Position numbers and translations under genes: made by a program | Assembly (NCBI RefSeq): GCF_032163505.1 | Contig: NZ_CP134147.1 | Location: forward strand, 1,888,501-1,952,500 | Direction: 5' to 3' | Length of the DNA stretch: 64,000 nucleotides | DNA from: Streptococcus parasanguinis | GTDB lineage: Bacteria > Bacillota > Bacilli > Lactobacillales > Streptococcaceae | In this document: piece by piece, positions 12,678 to 20,663 of the stretch | Numbering within the stretch: position 1 is the first letter of the stretch | Layout of the letters: every line of letters starts with the position of its first letter | Notes under the pieces: generated by a model | What the model saw: the letters and a program-made list of their open reading frames with translations, nothing else | What the model was told of the DNA's origin: nothing | The model's database searches: none

Positions 12678-14135
12678 TTATCTGATTTTTTCCAACATGC
12701 TTTCAATGTGTTGGATGGATTTTTCGCGTCCAAGTAAGTAGATGGTATCTGGCAATTCAGGACCATGCATTTCACCTGAAACGGCGATACGGATTGGCAT
12801 GAAGAGATTTTTCCCTTTGATCCCAGTTTCTTTTTGAACTGCTTTGATTTGTGGGAAGATATTTTCTGCCACAAACTCATCGTCTGACATGGCCTCAAGT
12901 TTTGCCTTAAAGGCTTCAAGTACAGTTGGCACGGTTTCACCAGCCATGACTTCTTTCTCTGCTTCTGTCAATTCTGGGAAGTCTGAGAAGAAGAGGTCTG
13001 TCAATGGTACGATTTCATCCACTGACTTCATTTGTGGTTTATAGAGTTCAACCAATTTTTCAGCCTTGTCTGTCAAACGACCTGCTTCTTCAAGGAACGG
13101 TTTGGCCATTTCAAAGATAGTCGCAAGATCCGCATTCTTGATGTACTCATTGCTCATCCAGTCCATTTTCTTTTGGTCGAAAGCTGCTGGAGACTTGCTG
13201 AGACGGTTTTCATCAAAGAGCTGGATAAGTTCGTCGCGAGAGAAGATTTCGTCTTCCCCACCAGGGTTCCAACCAAGCAAAGCGATAAAGTTAAAGACTG
13301 CTTCTGGAAGGTAGCCCTTCTTACGGTAATCTTCGATAAATTGAAGGGTGTTGGTGTCACGTTTAGACAACTTCTTACCAGTTTCAGAGTTGATGATCAA
13401 GGTCATGTGACCGAACTCAGGTGCTTCCCAACCAAGAGCTTCATAGACCATGAGTTGTTTTGGGGTATTGGCAATGTGGTCATCTCCACGAATGACGTGA
13501 GAGATTTGCATGTCGTGGTCATCGATGACAACGGCAAAGTTGTAAGTTGGGTAACCATCTTTCTTTTGGATAACCCAGTCCCCACCGATATTGCCACCTT
13601 CAAATTCGATATCACCTTTGACCATATCATGCCATTTGTAGATACCTGACTCATTCACTGCCAAACGAACCGTTGGAATCACACCTGCTGCTTCACGTTC
13701 TGCGATGTAAGCTGCTTTTTCTTCTTCGCTCATGCCAAGGTATTCGTTGATGTAGCGAGGTGTTTCCCCAGCTGCTTCTTGGCGTTCACGTTCCGCTGCC
13801 AACTCTTCTTCAGTGACGTAAGATTTGTAGGCTTTTCCTTCAGCCAAGAGTTGGTCGATGTATTTTTGATAGAGTTCCAAACGTTCAGACTGGCGGTAGT
13901 TTTCATGCGTCTCAGGACTTTCATCCCAGTCCATGCCCAACCAACGAAGGTTTTCAAGCTGGGAACGTTCTCCGTCTTCAACGTGACGTTTGCGGTCTGT
14001 ATCCTCGATACGGATGATAAAGGTTCCACCATGGTGACGCGCATACAAGTAGTTAAACAATGCTGTACGAGCATTTCCGATGTGTAGTAGCCCTGTTGGA
14101 CTTGGTGCATAACGCACACGAATATCTTTTGCCAT
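12678..14135 (-). CDS. gltX: Glutamyl-tRNA synthetase
   Basis: 485 residues, the normal length for bacterial GltX. It charges tRNA-Glu (and in many Firmicutes tRNA-Gln, later amidated) with glutamate in the cytoplasm. The class I HIGH motif is visible as [13 protein letters not shown] near residue 12 and the KMSKS-type loop as KKLSKRD near residue 255. The anticodon-binding C-terminal half is intact. RBS GGAG is 5-7 nt upstream of the ATG. The gene is followed by its own terminator. In pneumococcus gltX sits beside pgi; here the only pgi sequence is a fragment about 48 kb away at 62462. Confidence 0.97.
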   Translation of the reverse strand: MAKDIRVRYAPSPTGLLHIGNARTALFNYLYARHHGGTFIIRIEDTDRKRHVEDGERSQLENLRWLGMDWDESPETHENYRQSERLELYQKYIDQLLAEGKAYKSYVTEEELAAERERQEAAGETPRYINEYLGMSEEEKAAYIAEREAAGVIPTVRLAVNESGIYKWHDMVKGDIEFEGGNIGGDWVIQKKDGYPTYNFAVVIDDHDMQISHVIRGDDHIANTPKQLMVYEALGWEAPEFGHMTLIINSETGKKLSKRDTNTLQFIEDYRKKGYLPEAVFNFIALLGWNPGGEDEIFSRDELIQLFDENRLSKSPAAFDQKKMDWMSNEYIKNADLATIFEMAKPFLEEAGRLTDKAEKLVELYKPQMKSVDEIVPLTDLFFSDFPELTEAEKEVMAGETVPTVLEAFKAKLEAMSDDEFVAENIFPQIKAVQKETGIKGKNLFMPIRIAVSGEMHGPELPDTIYLLGREKSIQHIESMLEKIR

Positions 14136-14189
14136 TTTTCTCTCCTCTTATCTTGTTCGCTATTTCTAGCTCATTTTTCAATCATTCCT

Positions 14190-14195
14190 ATTATA
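14190..14195 (-). promoter_or_regulatory. Probable extended -10 promoter of gltX
   Basis: TGGTATAAT (extended -10 form) about 55 nt upstream of the gltX ATG. The -35 region is poor. Confidence 0.5.
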
Positions 14196-14256
14196 CCACA
14201 AAGAAAGCAGGACTGAAATGAATAAGTGACCTTTCTAGCCTTTCTTCCTATATATA

Positions 14257-14285
14257 TGAAAAAGCCAGAACAAATGCTCTGACTG
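14257..14285 (-). terminator. Intrinsic terminator of the esterase gene
   Basis: Eight-bp stem (AGTCAGAG / TTCTGGCT, with GU pairs) followed by TTTTT on the minus strand, about 20 nt after the esterase stop. Confidence 0.75.
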
Positions 14286-14305
14286 ATATCCAATCTATTT
14301 GTATC

Positions 14306-15088
14306 TTAGCTTAACCGTTCTTCTAATTCAAAGTCGATTGGTAGGGTTTGTAAAAAGTGCTCCAACTCACGTTCCCAGTAGAACCATTCGTGCTTGCCTG
14401 GACTGTGGGTATAGGTGACATCCAAACCTAACTTTTCTAGTTCCTTGACTTCAAAATTATTGGCCTCATAAAGGAAATCCTGCTCCCCACACCAGATCCA
14501 GAGTTTGGTCTTCTTATCTGAAAACTTCTTGGCAGCAGTCTCTAGCGAATAGGGACTGGTCGTCCAATCCTCAATCTCTCCAAAGATCCCCTTCCAAAAA
14601 GCTGGTTGTTCCAAGTCATTGTTTTCAAAATCTCGATCGTGGAAACTTAGGGCACCGGAAAAACTAGCCGCACGAGAGAAACGATTGGTCTTGAGAGCCA
14701 AGAGCATCGATCCATAGCCACCCATGGATAGACCAGCAATAAAGGTCTTCTCCCGTTTCTTGGTCATATTAGGGAAGAAGCGAGAAAGAGTCTCTGGCAA
14801 TTCCTCCGCAATGGCTGTGTAGTAGTTGTAACCATACTGGGTATCTGTGTAAAAACCATTATTGGTATTAGGTAGGACCACGATCAGATTGGTATTTCGC
14901 AAAATGCGCTCCACATTGGTTCGCTTCAACCAAGAGTGGTGGTTGCCATTCATCCCGTGTAAGAGATAAAGGACTGGAATATCCGTATCCGCTGGATCTT
15001 CCACGCGCGATGCATCAGGATAAAGGACGGACACGCCCCACTCCATCTTCAAGGCTTCTGAATAATACTCAATCTGCATAACTGCCAT
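14306..15088 (-). CDS. estA: EstA-like esterase (alpha/beta hydrolase)
   Basis: 260 residues from the chosen ATG. The fold belongs to the esterase-D / S-formylglutathione hydrolase-like group. The nucleophile elbow GLSMGGYGS is visible around residue 115 and a late GKHEW supplies the likely catalytic His. Streptococcal EstA hydrolyses short-chain acyl esters such as tributyrin and can remove acetyl groups from sugars (known for the pneumococcal enzyme). An ATG 10 codons upstream (15118) is in frame, but the AGAGGA site lies correctly spaced only before MAVMQIEYY, so that start is preferred. No signal peptide, so cytoplasmic. It lies just downstream of rnjB, an arrangement I recall from pneumococcus, but a terminator separates them here. 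Confidence 0.88.
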   Translation of the reverse strand: MAVMQIEYYSEALKMEWGVSVLYPDASRVEDPADTDIPVLYLLHGMNGNHHSWLKRTNVERILRNTNLIVVLPNTNNGFYTDTQYGYNYYTAIAEELPETLSRFFPNMTKKREKTFIAGLSMGGYGSMLLALKTNRFSRAASFSGALSFHDRDFENNDLEQPAFWKGIFGEIEDWTTSPYSLETAAKKFSDKKTKLWIWCGEQDFLYEANNFEVKELEKLGLDVTYTHSPGKHEWFYWERELEHFLQTLPIDFELEERLS

Positions 15089-15108
15089 TTGATTTCCTCT
15101 TTCTACTG

Positions 15109-15146
15109 TTAAAAACACTCGGCAAGCCTCGGGCCGCCAAGCGTTT
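15109..15146 (-). terminator. Intrinsic terminator between rnjB and estA
   Basis: Eleven-bp stem (AAACGCTTGGC paired with GCCGAGTGTTT, GU pairs included) followed by a T run on the minus strand, just after the rnjB stop. Confidence 0.75.
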
Positions 15147-15158
15147 CCATTTCTTCTA

Positions 15159-16820
15159 TTATTTCACTTCCATCACGACTGGTAGGATGGCTGGACGGCG
15201 TTTGGTTTGTTCAAATAAGAACTTAGACAAGTTGTCGCGTACCAAACCTTTTAACTCACCCCAGTCAAAGCTGTCTTGCGCCAAATAGTCTTCAACGCTT
15301 TGGTTGACCAATTCGCAACTTTCACGAAGAATATCCCGACTCTTCTTGACATAGACAAAACCACGGGTGTGCACGCGCGCTTTGGAAATAATCTTCTTCT
15401 CTTTGCGATTCACGGTGAGCGCCACGATAAAGATCCCGTCTTCTGACAAGACCTTGCGGTCACGAAGGACGATATTGCCCACATCACCAATGGCATTCCC
15501 ATCGATCATGACATCTCCAGCTGAGACGCTACCGGCAGGGACGAAGTCCCCCTTTTCGTACTCCATCACAGTGCCGCGTTTTGGAATAAAGATATTTTCA
15601 GGCAAGATACCGACTTCCATCGCTACTCGTGCATGGGCATCCAATTCGCGGTATTCCCCTTGGATCGGGAAGAGGTATTTAGGACGAAGAAGGTTGATCA
15701 TCAACTGCAAGTCCCGTGCGTTTCCGTGACCAGACACGCGCAAGCTTGACGTGATCAATTTGACAATGCCACCTGCTTGGTAGATCATGTTTTCCACACG
15801 AGCCACCACAGCTTCTTTAGCAATAGATGGTGTTGTGACAACGTAGACCAAGTCCCCATCTTTGATTTCCACATAACGGTGACGGCCAATAGACATCTTG
15901 CGCAAACCGTTGATCGGCTCACCCATCCGGCCTGTTTCCAAAATGATCAATTCATGATCCTCAAAACGGCTCATTTCTTTTGGCTTGATCAAGAGTTTTT
16001 CGTTGGCAAGAGATAATTTATTCAAGCGGATGGCTGTGCGGACGATATTTTCCACATCAAACCCTGTCAAGACCACCCGGCGGCCAGTCCCAGCTGCAGC
16101 ATCAAAGACCTGCTGGATCCGAGAAAGGTTGCTGGCTACCGCCGCTACGATGACACGACCATCCCAGTCCGCAATGGTATCCAGGATTTCATCGCCCACT
16201 TCTTGCTCACTAGCAACTTGCATCTTGCTATCCGCGTTGGCCGAGTCACTCAAGAGAGCGAGCACGCCTTCGCGTCCAATCTCAGCTAGGCGAGCAAAGT
16301 CCGTCGCATAAGACTCACTGGCAGTTTGGTCAAATTTAAAGTCTCCTGTGTAGACAATATTGCCCTCAGGAGTGCCAATCACAATCCCGATACTTTCAGG
16401 GATGGAGTGGGTAGTTTGAAAGAAAGATACGACGGCATCACCAAAATCAATCTCAGAATTTTGATCGATGACATGGAAGTCGTTGAATTTCTTAACACTG
16501 TCATTGCTTTTGACAAAGAGTTTAGCCAACTCGATGGTCAACTCTGTCCCGAATACAGGGACTTTTGCTTCAGCCAAAAGATAAGGCAAAGCCCCAATGG
16601 CATCCGCGTGACCGTGGGTCAAGAAAACACCCGCAATACGGTCCTTATTTTCAAATAGATAATCCATGTTGGGGATGACGACATCCACCCCAAGTTGCTC
16701 ATTTTCTGGATACTTTAAACCTGCATCCAAGACAAAAATTGAATCGTTCACTTCGGCAACGTAGAGATTTTTCCCATTTTCTCGAACACCGCCAAGAGTG
16801 ACTAATTTAATACTACTCAC
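15159..16820 (-). CDS. rnjB: Ribonuclease J2
   Basis: 553 residues with a metallo-beta-lactamase/beta-CASP fold. RNase J1/J2 form a complex that acts in mRNA decay and 5'-end maturation. The metal-binding motif reads HGHADAIGA instead of the HGHEDHIGG typical of J1, so key metal ligands are replaced. This degenerate site is characteristic of streptococcal J2, which is thought to be weakly catalytic or structural. The start is GTG at 16820, with AAAGGAG six nt upstream. A strong promoter lies about 95 nt upstream. Confidence 0.93.
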   Translation of the reverse strand: MSSIKLVTLGGVRENGKNLYVAEVNDSIFVLDAGLKYPENEQLGVDVVIPNMDYLFENKDRIAGVFLTHGHADAIGALPYLLAEAKVPVFGTELTIELAKLFVKSNDSVKKFNDFHVIDQNSEIDFGDAVVSFFQTTHSIPESIGIVIGTPEGNIVYTGDFKFDQTASESYATDFARLAEIGREGVLALLSDSANADSKMQVASEQEVGDEILDTIADWDGRVIVAAVASNLSRIQQVFDAAAGTGRRVVLTGFDVENIVRTAIRLNKLSLANEKLLIKPKEMSRFEDHELIILETGRMGEPINGLRKMSIGRHRYVEIKDGDLVYVVTTPSIAKEAVVARVENMIYQAGGIVKLITSSLRVSGHGNARDLQLMINLLRPKYLFPIQGEYRELDAHARVAMEVGILPENIFIPKRGTVMEYEKGDFVPAGSVSAGDVMIDGNAIGDVGNIVLRDRKVLSEDGIFIVALTVNRKEKKIISKARVHTRGFVYVKKSRDILRESCELVNQSVEDYLAQDSFDWGELKGLVRDNLSKFLFEQTKRRPAILPVVMEVK

Positions 16821-16912
16821 TGTTGTCTCCTTTAGTGTGATTATTTTAATACTTACGGTCCTTGGTCACCCAAGTCGAATTACAGCTTTGCAAATACTTG
16901 CATATCCACTCT

Positions 16913-16941
16913 ATTATACAATTTTTTTCTCTTTTTTTCAA
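16913..16941 (-). promoter_or_regulatory. rnjB promoter
   Basis: TTGAAA (16936-16941), 17-nt spacer, TATAAT (16913-16918). The spacer is very A-rich on the minus strand. Confidence 0.75.
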
Positions 16942-16954
16942 AAAGCTTTCCACG

Positions 16955-16992
16955 GCAAAAAAGTCCTCTCATCTAAAGTAGATGAGAGGACT
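16955..16992 (-). terminator. Intrinsic terminator of the 17024 gene
   Basis: Perfect 15-bp stem (AAGTCCTCTCATCTA and its complement, 3-nt loop at most) with a T run on the minus strand. It sits immediately upstream of the rnjB promoter. Confidence 0.85.
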
Positions 16993-17023
16993 TCTAGGCG
17001 CCTATTTTTAGGGGGAAAAGACC

Positions 17024-17566
17024 CTAAAAATGATAATCTCCCCGTTTATTTTCAATGATCCGCATGGCTGCCTTGATCACATGGAATTTGCTCAGCAATT
17101 CCTCTAGGCGCTGACTATTTCGTTCACTCAATTGGCCGTTTTTGACCGTTTGGGACAGGCGATAAAAGTCATCCAAATCCTCCCCAATGTTTTCAAACAG
17201 CTCCTTGGCTTCCTTGAGTCGATAGCGATTGACCAAGTGGTTCATGTCTTTTTTGAAAGAAGCGACATTGCTTTCGTGAATGTCCGTATAAGCTTCCTCT
17301 TCTTCCTTAGACTCATGGTAATTAACCGCCTTAAAACAGGTGATAAATTCCCGACTTTTGATATTGCAGACAAAGATGACACCATCACTGGCTACATAGG
17401 CTTCTGTATTAGCTGGTTGAACCACATTACTATCATAAGGAGAGAGGGAGGGGAGGTGTTGGTTGATCCACCTGTTCAGGTGCTGATCATCTACGCCAAA
17501 GCGCTCAAAAGCTCTTTGCCGAAAATGGTCACGGCAACTATATTCTTGCGCATACGACAATCCCAT
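17024..17566 (-). CDS. Unrecognised 180-residue cytoplasmic protein
   Basis: I do not recognise the family. The gene has a strong RBS (AGGAGGAGGTGAGAGT) before the ATG and its own terminator, so it is surely expressed. The N-terminal 35 residues (RDHFRQRAFERFGVD) resemble the H...R..ER pattern of small RNase-toxin-like folds, but this is only a visual likeness. A central segment (VIFVCNIKSREFITCFK) looks like a beta-hairpin core. The C-terminal half is charged and helical, probably coiled-coil. There is no signal or membrane segment. It lies directly downstream of the candidate non-coding RNA and its terminator. Confidence 0.8.
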   Translation of the reverse strand: MGLSYAQEYSCRDHFRQRAFERFGVDDQHLNRWINQHLPSLSPYDSNVVQPANTEAYVASDGVIFVCNIKSREFITCFKAVNYHESKEEEEAYTDIHESNVASFKKDMNHLVNRYRLKEAKELFENIGEDLDDFYRLSQTVKNGQLSERNSQRLEELLSKFHVIKAAMRIIENKRGDYHF

Positions 17567-17593
17567 ACTCTCACCTCCTCCTGGGTATTTTAT

Positions 17594-17628
17594 AAAAAAT
17601 GGCCTCCAGTCTTACGGGACTAGAGGCC
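17594..17628 (-). terminator. Strong intrinsic terminator ending the candidate ncRNA
   Basis: GGCCTCTAGTC / GACTGGAGGCC stem with a short loop, then ATTTTTTAT on the minus strand. It lies just upstream of the RBS of the 17024 gene, so it either ends an independent RNA or attenuates that gene. Confidence 0.85.
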
Positions 17629-18008
17629 TGGTCTGCTTCGCTGACTTGGTGCAATTAACCTATTGGCTAACAAAACAATGTTTATGATGTTGATTTCATT
17701 TAATAGTATTTGTGTAAAATACCAGAGGTTTTCTTTGCTATCCCAAATCTAAATTTATGAGCTTTCGACTGGACGCATTGAAGTTTGAAAACCTTTATAA
17801 AAAGCTTCTACCTACTATTTCCACGTTTTCTTATGTCTCCGGACAAACTAAGCAGGCTTGCCCGACCGTCCAACCGATCCGACACACACGACATAACTGC
17901 TCTTTTACGATAAGAGCATGAACAACTATCAGCAAAACAGGCCTAAAACGAAGTAACCTAAATTTTAACTCGATAAGGCATTGGTATCAATCCCTTCTTC
18001 ATCTTTCT
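17594..18008 (-). ncRNA. Candidate structured non-coding RNA, about 410 nt
   Basis: A good promoter at 18015-18043 and a strong terminator at 17594-17628 bracket about 410 nt. In all three minus-strand frames the longest ATG ORF I could read is about 29 codons. Several hairpins are visible, e.g. CTCTT/AAGAG near 17915 and a GC-rich section (GGTTGGACGGTCGGGCAAGC) near 17850-17875. It lacks the conserved RNase P P4 motif (GAGGAAAGTCC), the tmRNA 5' end and the SRP GGAAGCAGCC loop, so it is none of those. A long regulatory leader for the 17024 gene is the alternative. Confidence 0.5.
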
Positions 18009-18014
18009 AACTAT

Positions 18015-18043
18015 ATTATACTCACCTACCTGAGTAATTGCAA
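18015..18043 (-). promoter_or_regulatory. Promoter of the candidate ncRNA
   Basis: TTGCAA (18038-18043), 17-nt spacer, TATAAT (18015-18020) on the minus strand. Confidence 0.65.
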
Positions 18044-18107
18044 GCGATTTCAGCTGAAACTAGTTCCTATTTTTATGTGGTTTTATAGATGATTTAAGAA
18101 AAAGAAA

Positions 18108-18284
18108 AGAGACTGGGACAAAAGTCCTAGCCTCTCAATTATTTTTGGATTGTCGAGCAAGACGCAGTGGTTGAGTGGGCTATACTACGCTGACTGCATC
18201 AGCTTTTACAGCCCTACTCAACTGTGCGGAGGTGGGACGACGAAATCGAATTCTAACGAATTACCGATTTCTGTCCCACTCTCT
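18108..18284. repeat. Dispersed intergenic element, type A copy 1
   Basis: 177 bp, about 95% identical to 53794-53970. It folds into three hairpins when read on the minus strand: an AGTGGGAC-based stem, a GTTGAGT...ACTCAAC stem, and AGAGGCTAGGAC / GTCCCAGTCTC. Related but divergent copies are at 56438 and 63151. It resembles intergenic repeats I recall from mitis-group genomes; I cannot give it a name. Confidence 0.85.
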
Positions 18285-18492
18285 AGCATGCAGACAAACT
18301 ACTTCCACATAAAACAATCTAAACGATATAGCTTTTGTCCTACTCCCTATTTCCACTTTGCATTTTACGGGCTTTGTATCTTATTAAATGAACACGGGCT
18401 GCGGATTGTGTCAAAAAGATGAATCCTCCTAGAATCTGAAGATTCTGCGTCGTATTCCCTATTTTGACTGTATCCGCTACGCCCTTTGTATC
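18285..18492. other. Gene-less spacer with an imperfect 50-bp direct repeat
   Basis: No gene seen. Two related segments (about 18337-18387 and 18447-18496) share CTATTT...ACG(G/C)(G/C)CTTTGTATCTTATT. The second runs into the stop codon of the ATPase gene, suggesting a small duplication of that gene's 3' end. AAGATTCTG-type short palindromes lie between them. Confidence 0.5.
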
Positions 18493-19257
18493 TTATTCTT
18501 TCTCAAATAATTCATAGTAGTCTGCGATGGCCATTTGGGCTTTTTCTTCTTGATTGAGATCTTGGACGATATGTCCATCTTTCATCACAATCAAGCGATT
18601 GCCATATTTCAAAGCATCTTCCATATGGTGGGTGATCATAAGGGCAGTGAGAGCATCTTGTTTCACAAACTCATCCGTCAAGGTCATCAGAGCCTGGCTG
18701 GTTTTCGGATCCAAGGCTGCAGTGTGTTCATCTAATAGCAAAAGTTCTGGACGTTTTAGTGTCGCCATCAACAAGCTCAAAGCCTGACGTTGCCCCCCTG
18801 ATAGAAACTCAACTGCTGTATCGATATGATTTTCCAAGCCATTGCCGATCTTAGCAAGAACTGTCTGAAACTCTTCTTTATAGCTTGCCAAGTGACGCGG
18901 AATCAAACCACGTTTCTCTCCACGAAACTTCGCTACCAAGAGATTTTCTGCCACTGTCATACGAGGCGCTGTTCCCATTTTAGGATCTTGAAAGACACGA
19001 GATAAGTACTTAGCTCTCTTCTCAGGAGAGTAGTTGGTCACATCTTCCCCTAGAATATAGATTTTCCCGCTACTAACTGGAAGTGTCCCAGCAATGGTAT
19101 TAAAGAGGGTTGATTTCCCAGCTCCATTGCCCCCTAAAATCGTGATAAAATCATGCTCTCGAATTTCCAAGGAGACATCATCCAGAATGACTTTTTCTTC
19201 ATTCATCCCATTGCTCACAGCTTTGGTTACATTTTTTAATTCTACAATTGCTGTCAT
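18493..19257 (-). CDS. ABC transporter ATP-binding protein, amino-acid type
   Basis: 254 residues, the ATPase of an importer. Walker A is GGNGAGKST (near residue 42), the signature LSGGQRQ (near 149), Walker B LLLLDEH and the switch ITHHMED. Its closest relatives by eye are the ATPases paired with BMP/DUF534-type permeases, including the putative Trp/Tyr transporter of pneumococcus (trpXYZ-like; substrate inferred). The start overlaps the permease stop by 4 bp (ATGA type), indicating translational coupling. Confidence 0.9.
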   Translation of the reverse strand: MTAIVELKNVTKAVSNGMNEEKVILDDVSLEIREHDFITILGGNGAGKSTLFNTIAGTLPVSSGKIYILGEDVTNYSPEKRAKYLSRVFQDPKMGTAPRMTVAENLLVAKFRGEKRGLIPRHLASYKEEFQTVLAKIGNGLENHIDTAVEFLSGGQRQALSLLMATLKRPELLLLDEHTAALDPKTSQALMTLTDEFVKQDALTALMITHHMEDALKYGNRLIVMKDGHIVQDLNQEEKAQMAIADYYELFEKE

Positions 19258-20120
19258 TTACTGAGTTTCGCTCCTTTCATGATTTTTCCCTTAAAGGTTG
19301 GAATCATCAGGCAGATAGCCAAGATCAAGGCACTGAAGATTCGGATATAGCTGGTATTGATGCCAAGTGCAATCACGGCCCAAATCAAAAATTGGTAGGC
19401 GATTGAACCGATTGCAATACTGAGCAAGCGCTCTGTCAAGGTGACATTTGAAAAGAGAACCTCTCCAATAATGAGGCTGGCAAGCCCGATAACGATGACA
19501 CCAATCCCACGTGAAGCGTCCGCATAGCCTTCTTGTTGGGCCATCAGTGCACCAGAAAGAGCAATAATCCCATTTGAAATGACCAAACCCATCAATTCCA
19601 TCCGGTCGGTGTTGATCCCAAAACTTTTGGCCATGTCTGGATTGTCCCCTGTCGCAATATAGGCTTGACCCAAGCGTGTATCCAAGAAGAAGATCAAACC
19701 AAGGATCACAAGCGTTACGAAAATTAAACCAATCAGGATCTCATTGAACCCACTGGCAAAAGGAAGAAATTCCTGAATTTTTTTATAGCCCAAAAGTCCC
19801 AGATTAGCCCGCTGCATGACAAAGAGAATAACCGAGTTACAGGACGTCATCACAAGGATCCCTGACAAAAGCGTGGGGATTTTCCCTTTTGTGTAGAGAA
19901 GGCCCGTCGCGAGTCCCGCTAAGCATCCTGCACCAATAGCAGCCAGAGTCGCTATAAGCGGATTGACCCCTTTTGTGATCAAGGTCACCGCCACCGCTCC
20001 TCCAAGCGGGAAGGACCCTTCTGTCGTCATATCTGGAAAATCTAGAATTCGGAAGGTCATAAAGATTCCTAACCCTAAAATGGCCCAAATTAAACCTTGT
20101 GAAACAATTGAATTAATCAT
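19254..20120 (-). CDS. ABC transporter permease, putative aromatic amino-acid importer
   Basis: 288 residues with about 8-9 hydrophobic segments; membrane permease of the branched-chain/BMP-like type. The opening (GLIWAILGLGIFMTFRILDFPDMTTEGSFPLGG, read in parts) is typical of the group paired with DUF534 (TrpX-like) binding lipoproteins. No binding protein is encoded next to it; upstream is a leader region instead. RBS GGGAG is 5-6 nt before the ATG. The substrate is an inference from the family. Confidence 0.87.
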   Translation of the reverse strand: MINSIVSQGLIWAILGLGIFMTFRILDFPDMTTEGSFPLGGAVAVTLITKGVNPLIATLAAIGAGCLAGLATGLLYTKGKIPTLLSGILVMTSCNSVILFVMQRANLGLLGYKKIQEFLPFASGFNEILIGLIFVTLVILGLIFFLDTRLGQAYIATGDNPDMAKSFGINTDRMELMGLVISNGIIALSGALMAQQEGYADASRGIGVIVIGLASLIIGEVLFSNVTLTERLLSIAIGSIAYQFLIWAVIALGINTSYIRIFSALILAICLMIPTFKGKIMKGAKLSK

Positions 20121-20216
20121 AGTTTCTCCCTTCGATAATAGTAGTTTAATTGTAACATAAATATGGAAGAGAACCTATAGGAAATTCACAATATTTCTTG
20201 GATCACCAGCTTTTTA

Positions 20217-20258
20217 AAAATAAAACGGAACCCTCCTGATTATTTAGAGCAGGAGGGT
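20217..20258 (-). terminator. Terminator/attenuator in the leader of the ABC operon
   Basis: AACCCTCCTG / CAGGAGGGTT stem followed by a T-rich tract on the minus strand, about 100 nt before the permease start and downstream of a promoter. This placement is expected of a regulated leader. Confidence 0.75.
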
Positions 20259-20436
20259 TCTATAAGCTTTTATAATTATGCAAAAAGAAACCTGTGTTTG
20301 TTTCACAAGTCTGGTCTTAATAGGGTAACTGACGACAATAAGGGTGTGAAGTTCTACCACCCCAAACCCTACTGTAATTCCAATTCAAAGTGGATTCATT
20401 CCCCTTGTTGCCGGCAGTTTGAAAGATCAAATTACT
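20217..20436 (-). ncRNA. Candidate regulatory leader RNA or small RNA before the ABC operon
   Basis: Transcription from 20442-20470 would give about 215 nt ending at the terminator. It contains paired segments: TAGGGT/ACCCTA enclosing GGGGTG/CACACCC, and outer TTTCA/TGAAA with CTG/CAG. A weak earlier hairpin, GAAAC / GTTTC followed by TTTTT (about 20285-20305), could end a 150-nt RNA. No T-box motif (TGGTACCGCG) is present, and I could not match the sequence to a riboswitch class. A 6S-like RNA is an alternative. Confidence 0.45.
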
Positions 20437-20441
20437 TTACT

Positions 20442-20470
20442 AGTATACTGTTTTCCATATTTTAAGTCAA
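20442..20470 (-). promoter_or_regulatory. Promoter of the leader RNA / ABC operon
   Basis: TTGACT (20465-20470), 17-nt spacer, TATACT (20442-20447). Confidence 0.8.
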
Positions 20471-20570
20471 CAAAAATCGGCTAAAACTAGTAACGGAATG
20501 AAATGACTAATGGAATTATTTCTGAAATATTTCATAATGTATATGCAATTTTTTCTAAGCTTTTAACAAC

Positions 20571-20606
20571 AAACAAAGAGGCCTTGCTCTTTCGAGCAAA
20601 GCCTCT
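20571..20606 (-). terminator. Intrinsic terminator of the giant surface protein gene
   Basis: AGAGGCTTTGCTCG / CGAGCAAGGCCTCT-like stem with a T-rich tail on the minus strand, about 60 nt past the stop codon. Confidence 0.8.
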
Positions 20607-20663
20607 TCCTGTTGGATCTAAAATTGTCACCTCATCAACAAGTTTGTCGATGTCACCTCAATT

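Noticed and set aside
17594..18008. RNase P RNA, tmRNA or SRP RNA
   Set aside because: The conserved core sequences of these RNAs are not present.
18150..18422. ORF beginning MSSKTQWLSG, repeated at 53835
   Set aside because: It lies within the dispersed repeat, has a non-ATG start without RBS, and diverges at the copy ends. The element reads better as structured RNA/DNA.
20217..20436. T-box leader for tryptophan transport
   Set aside because: No TGGTACCGCG-type T-box sequence before the terminator; only a partial GGGGTGGTA resemblance.
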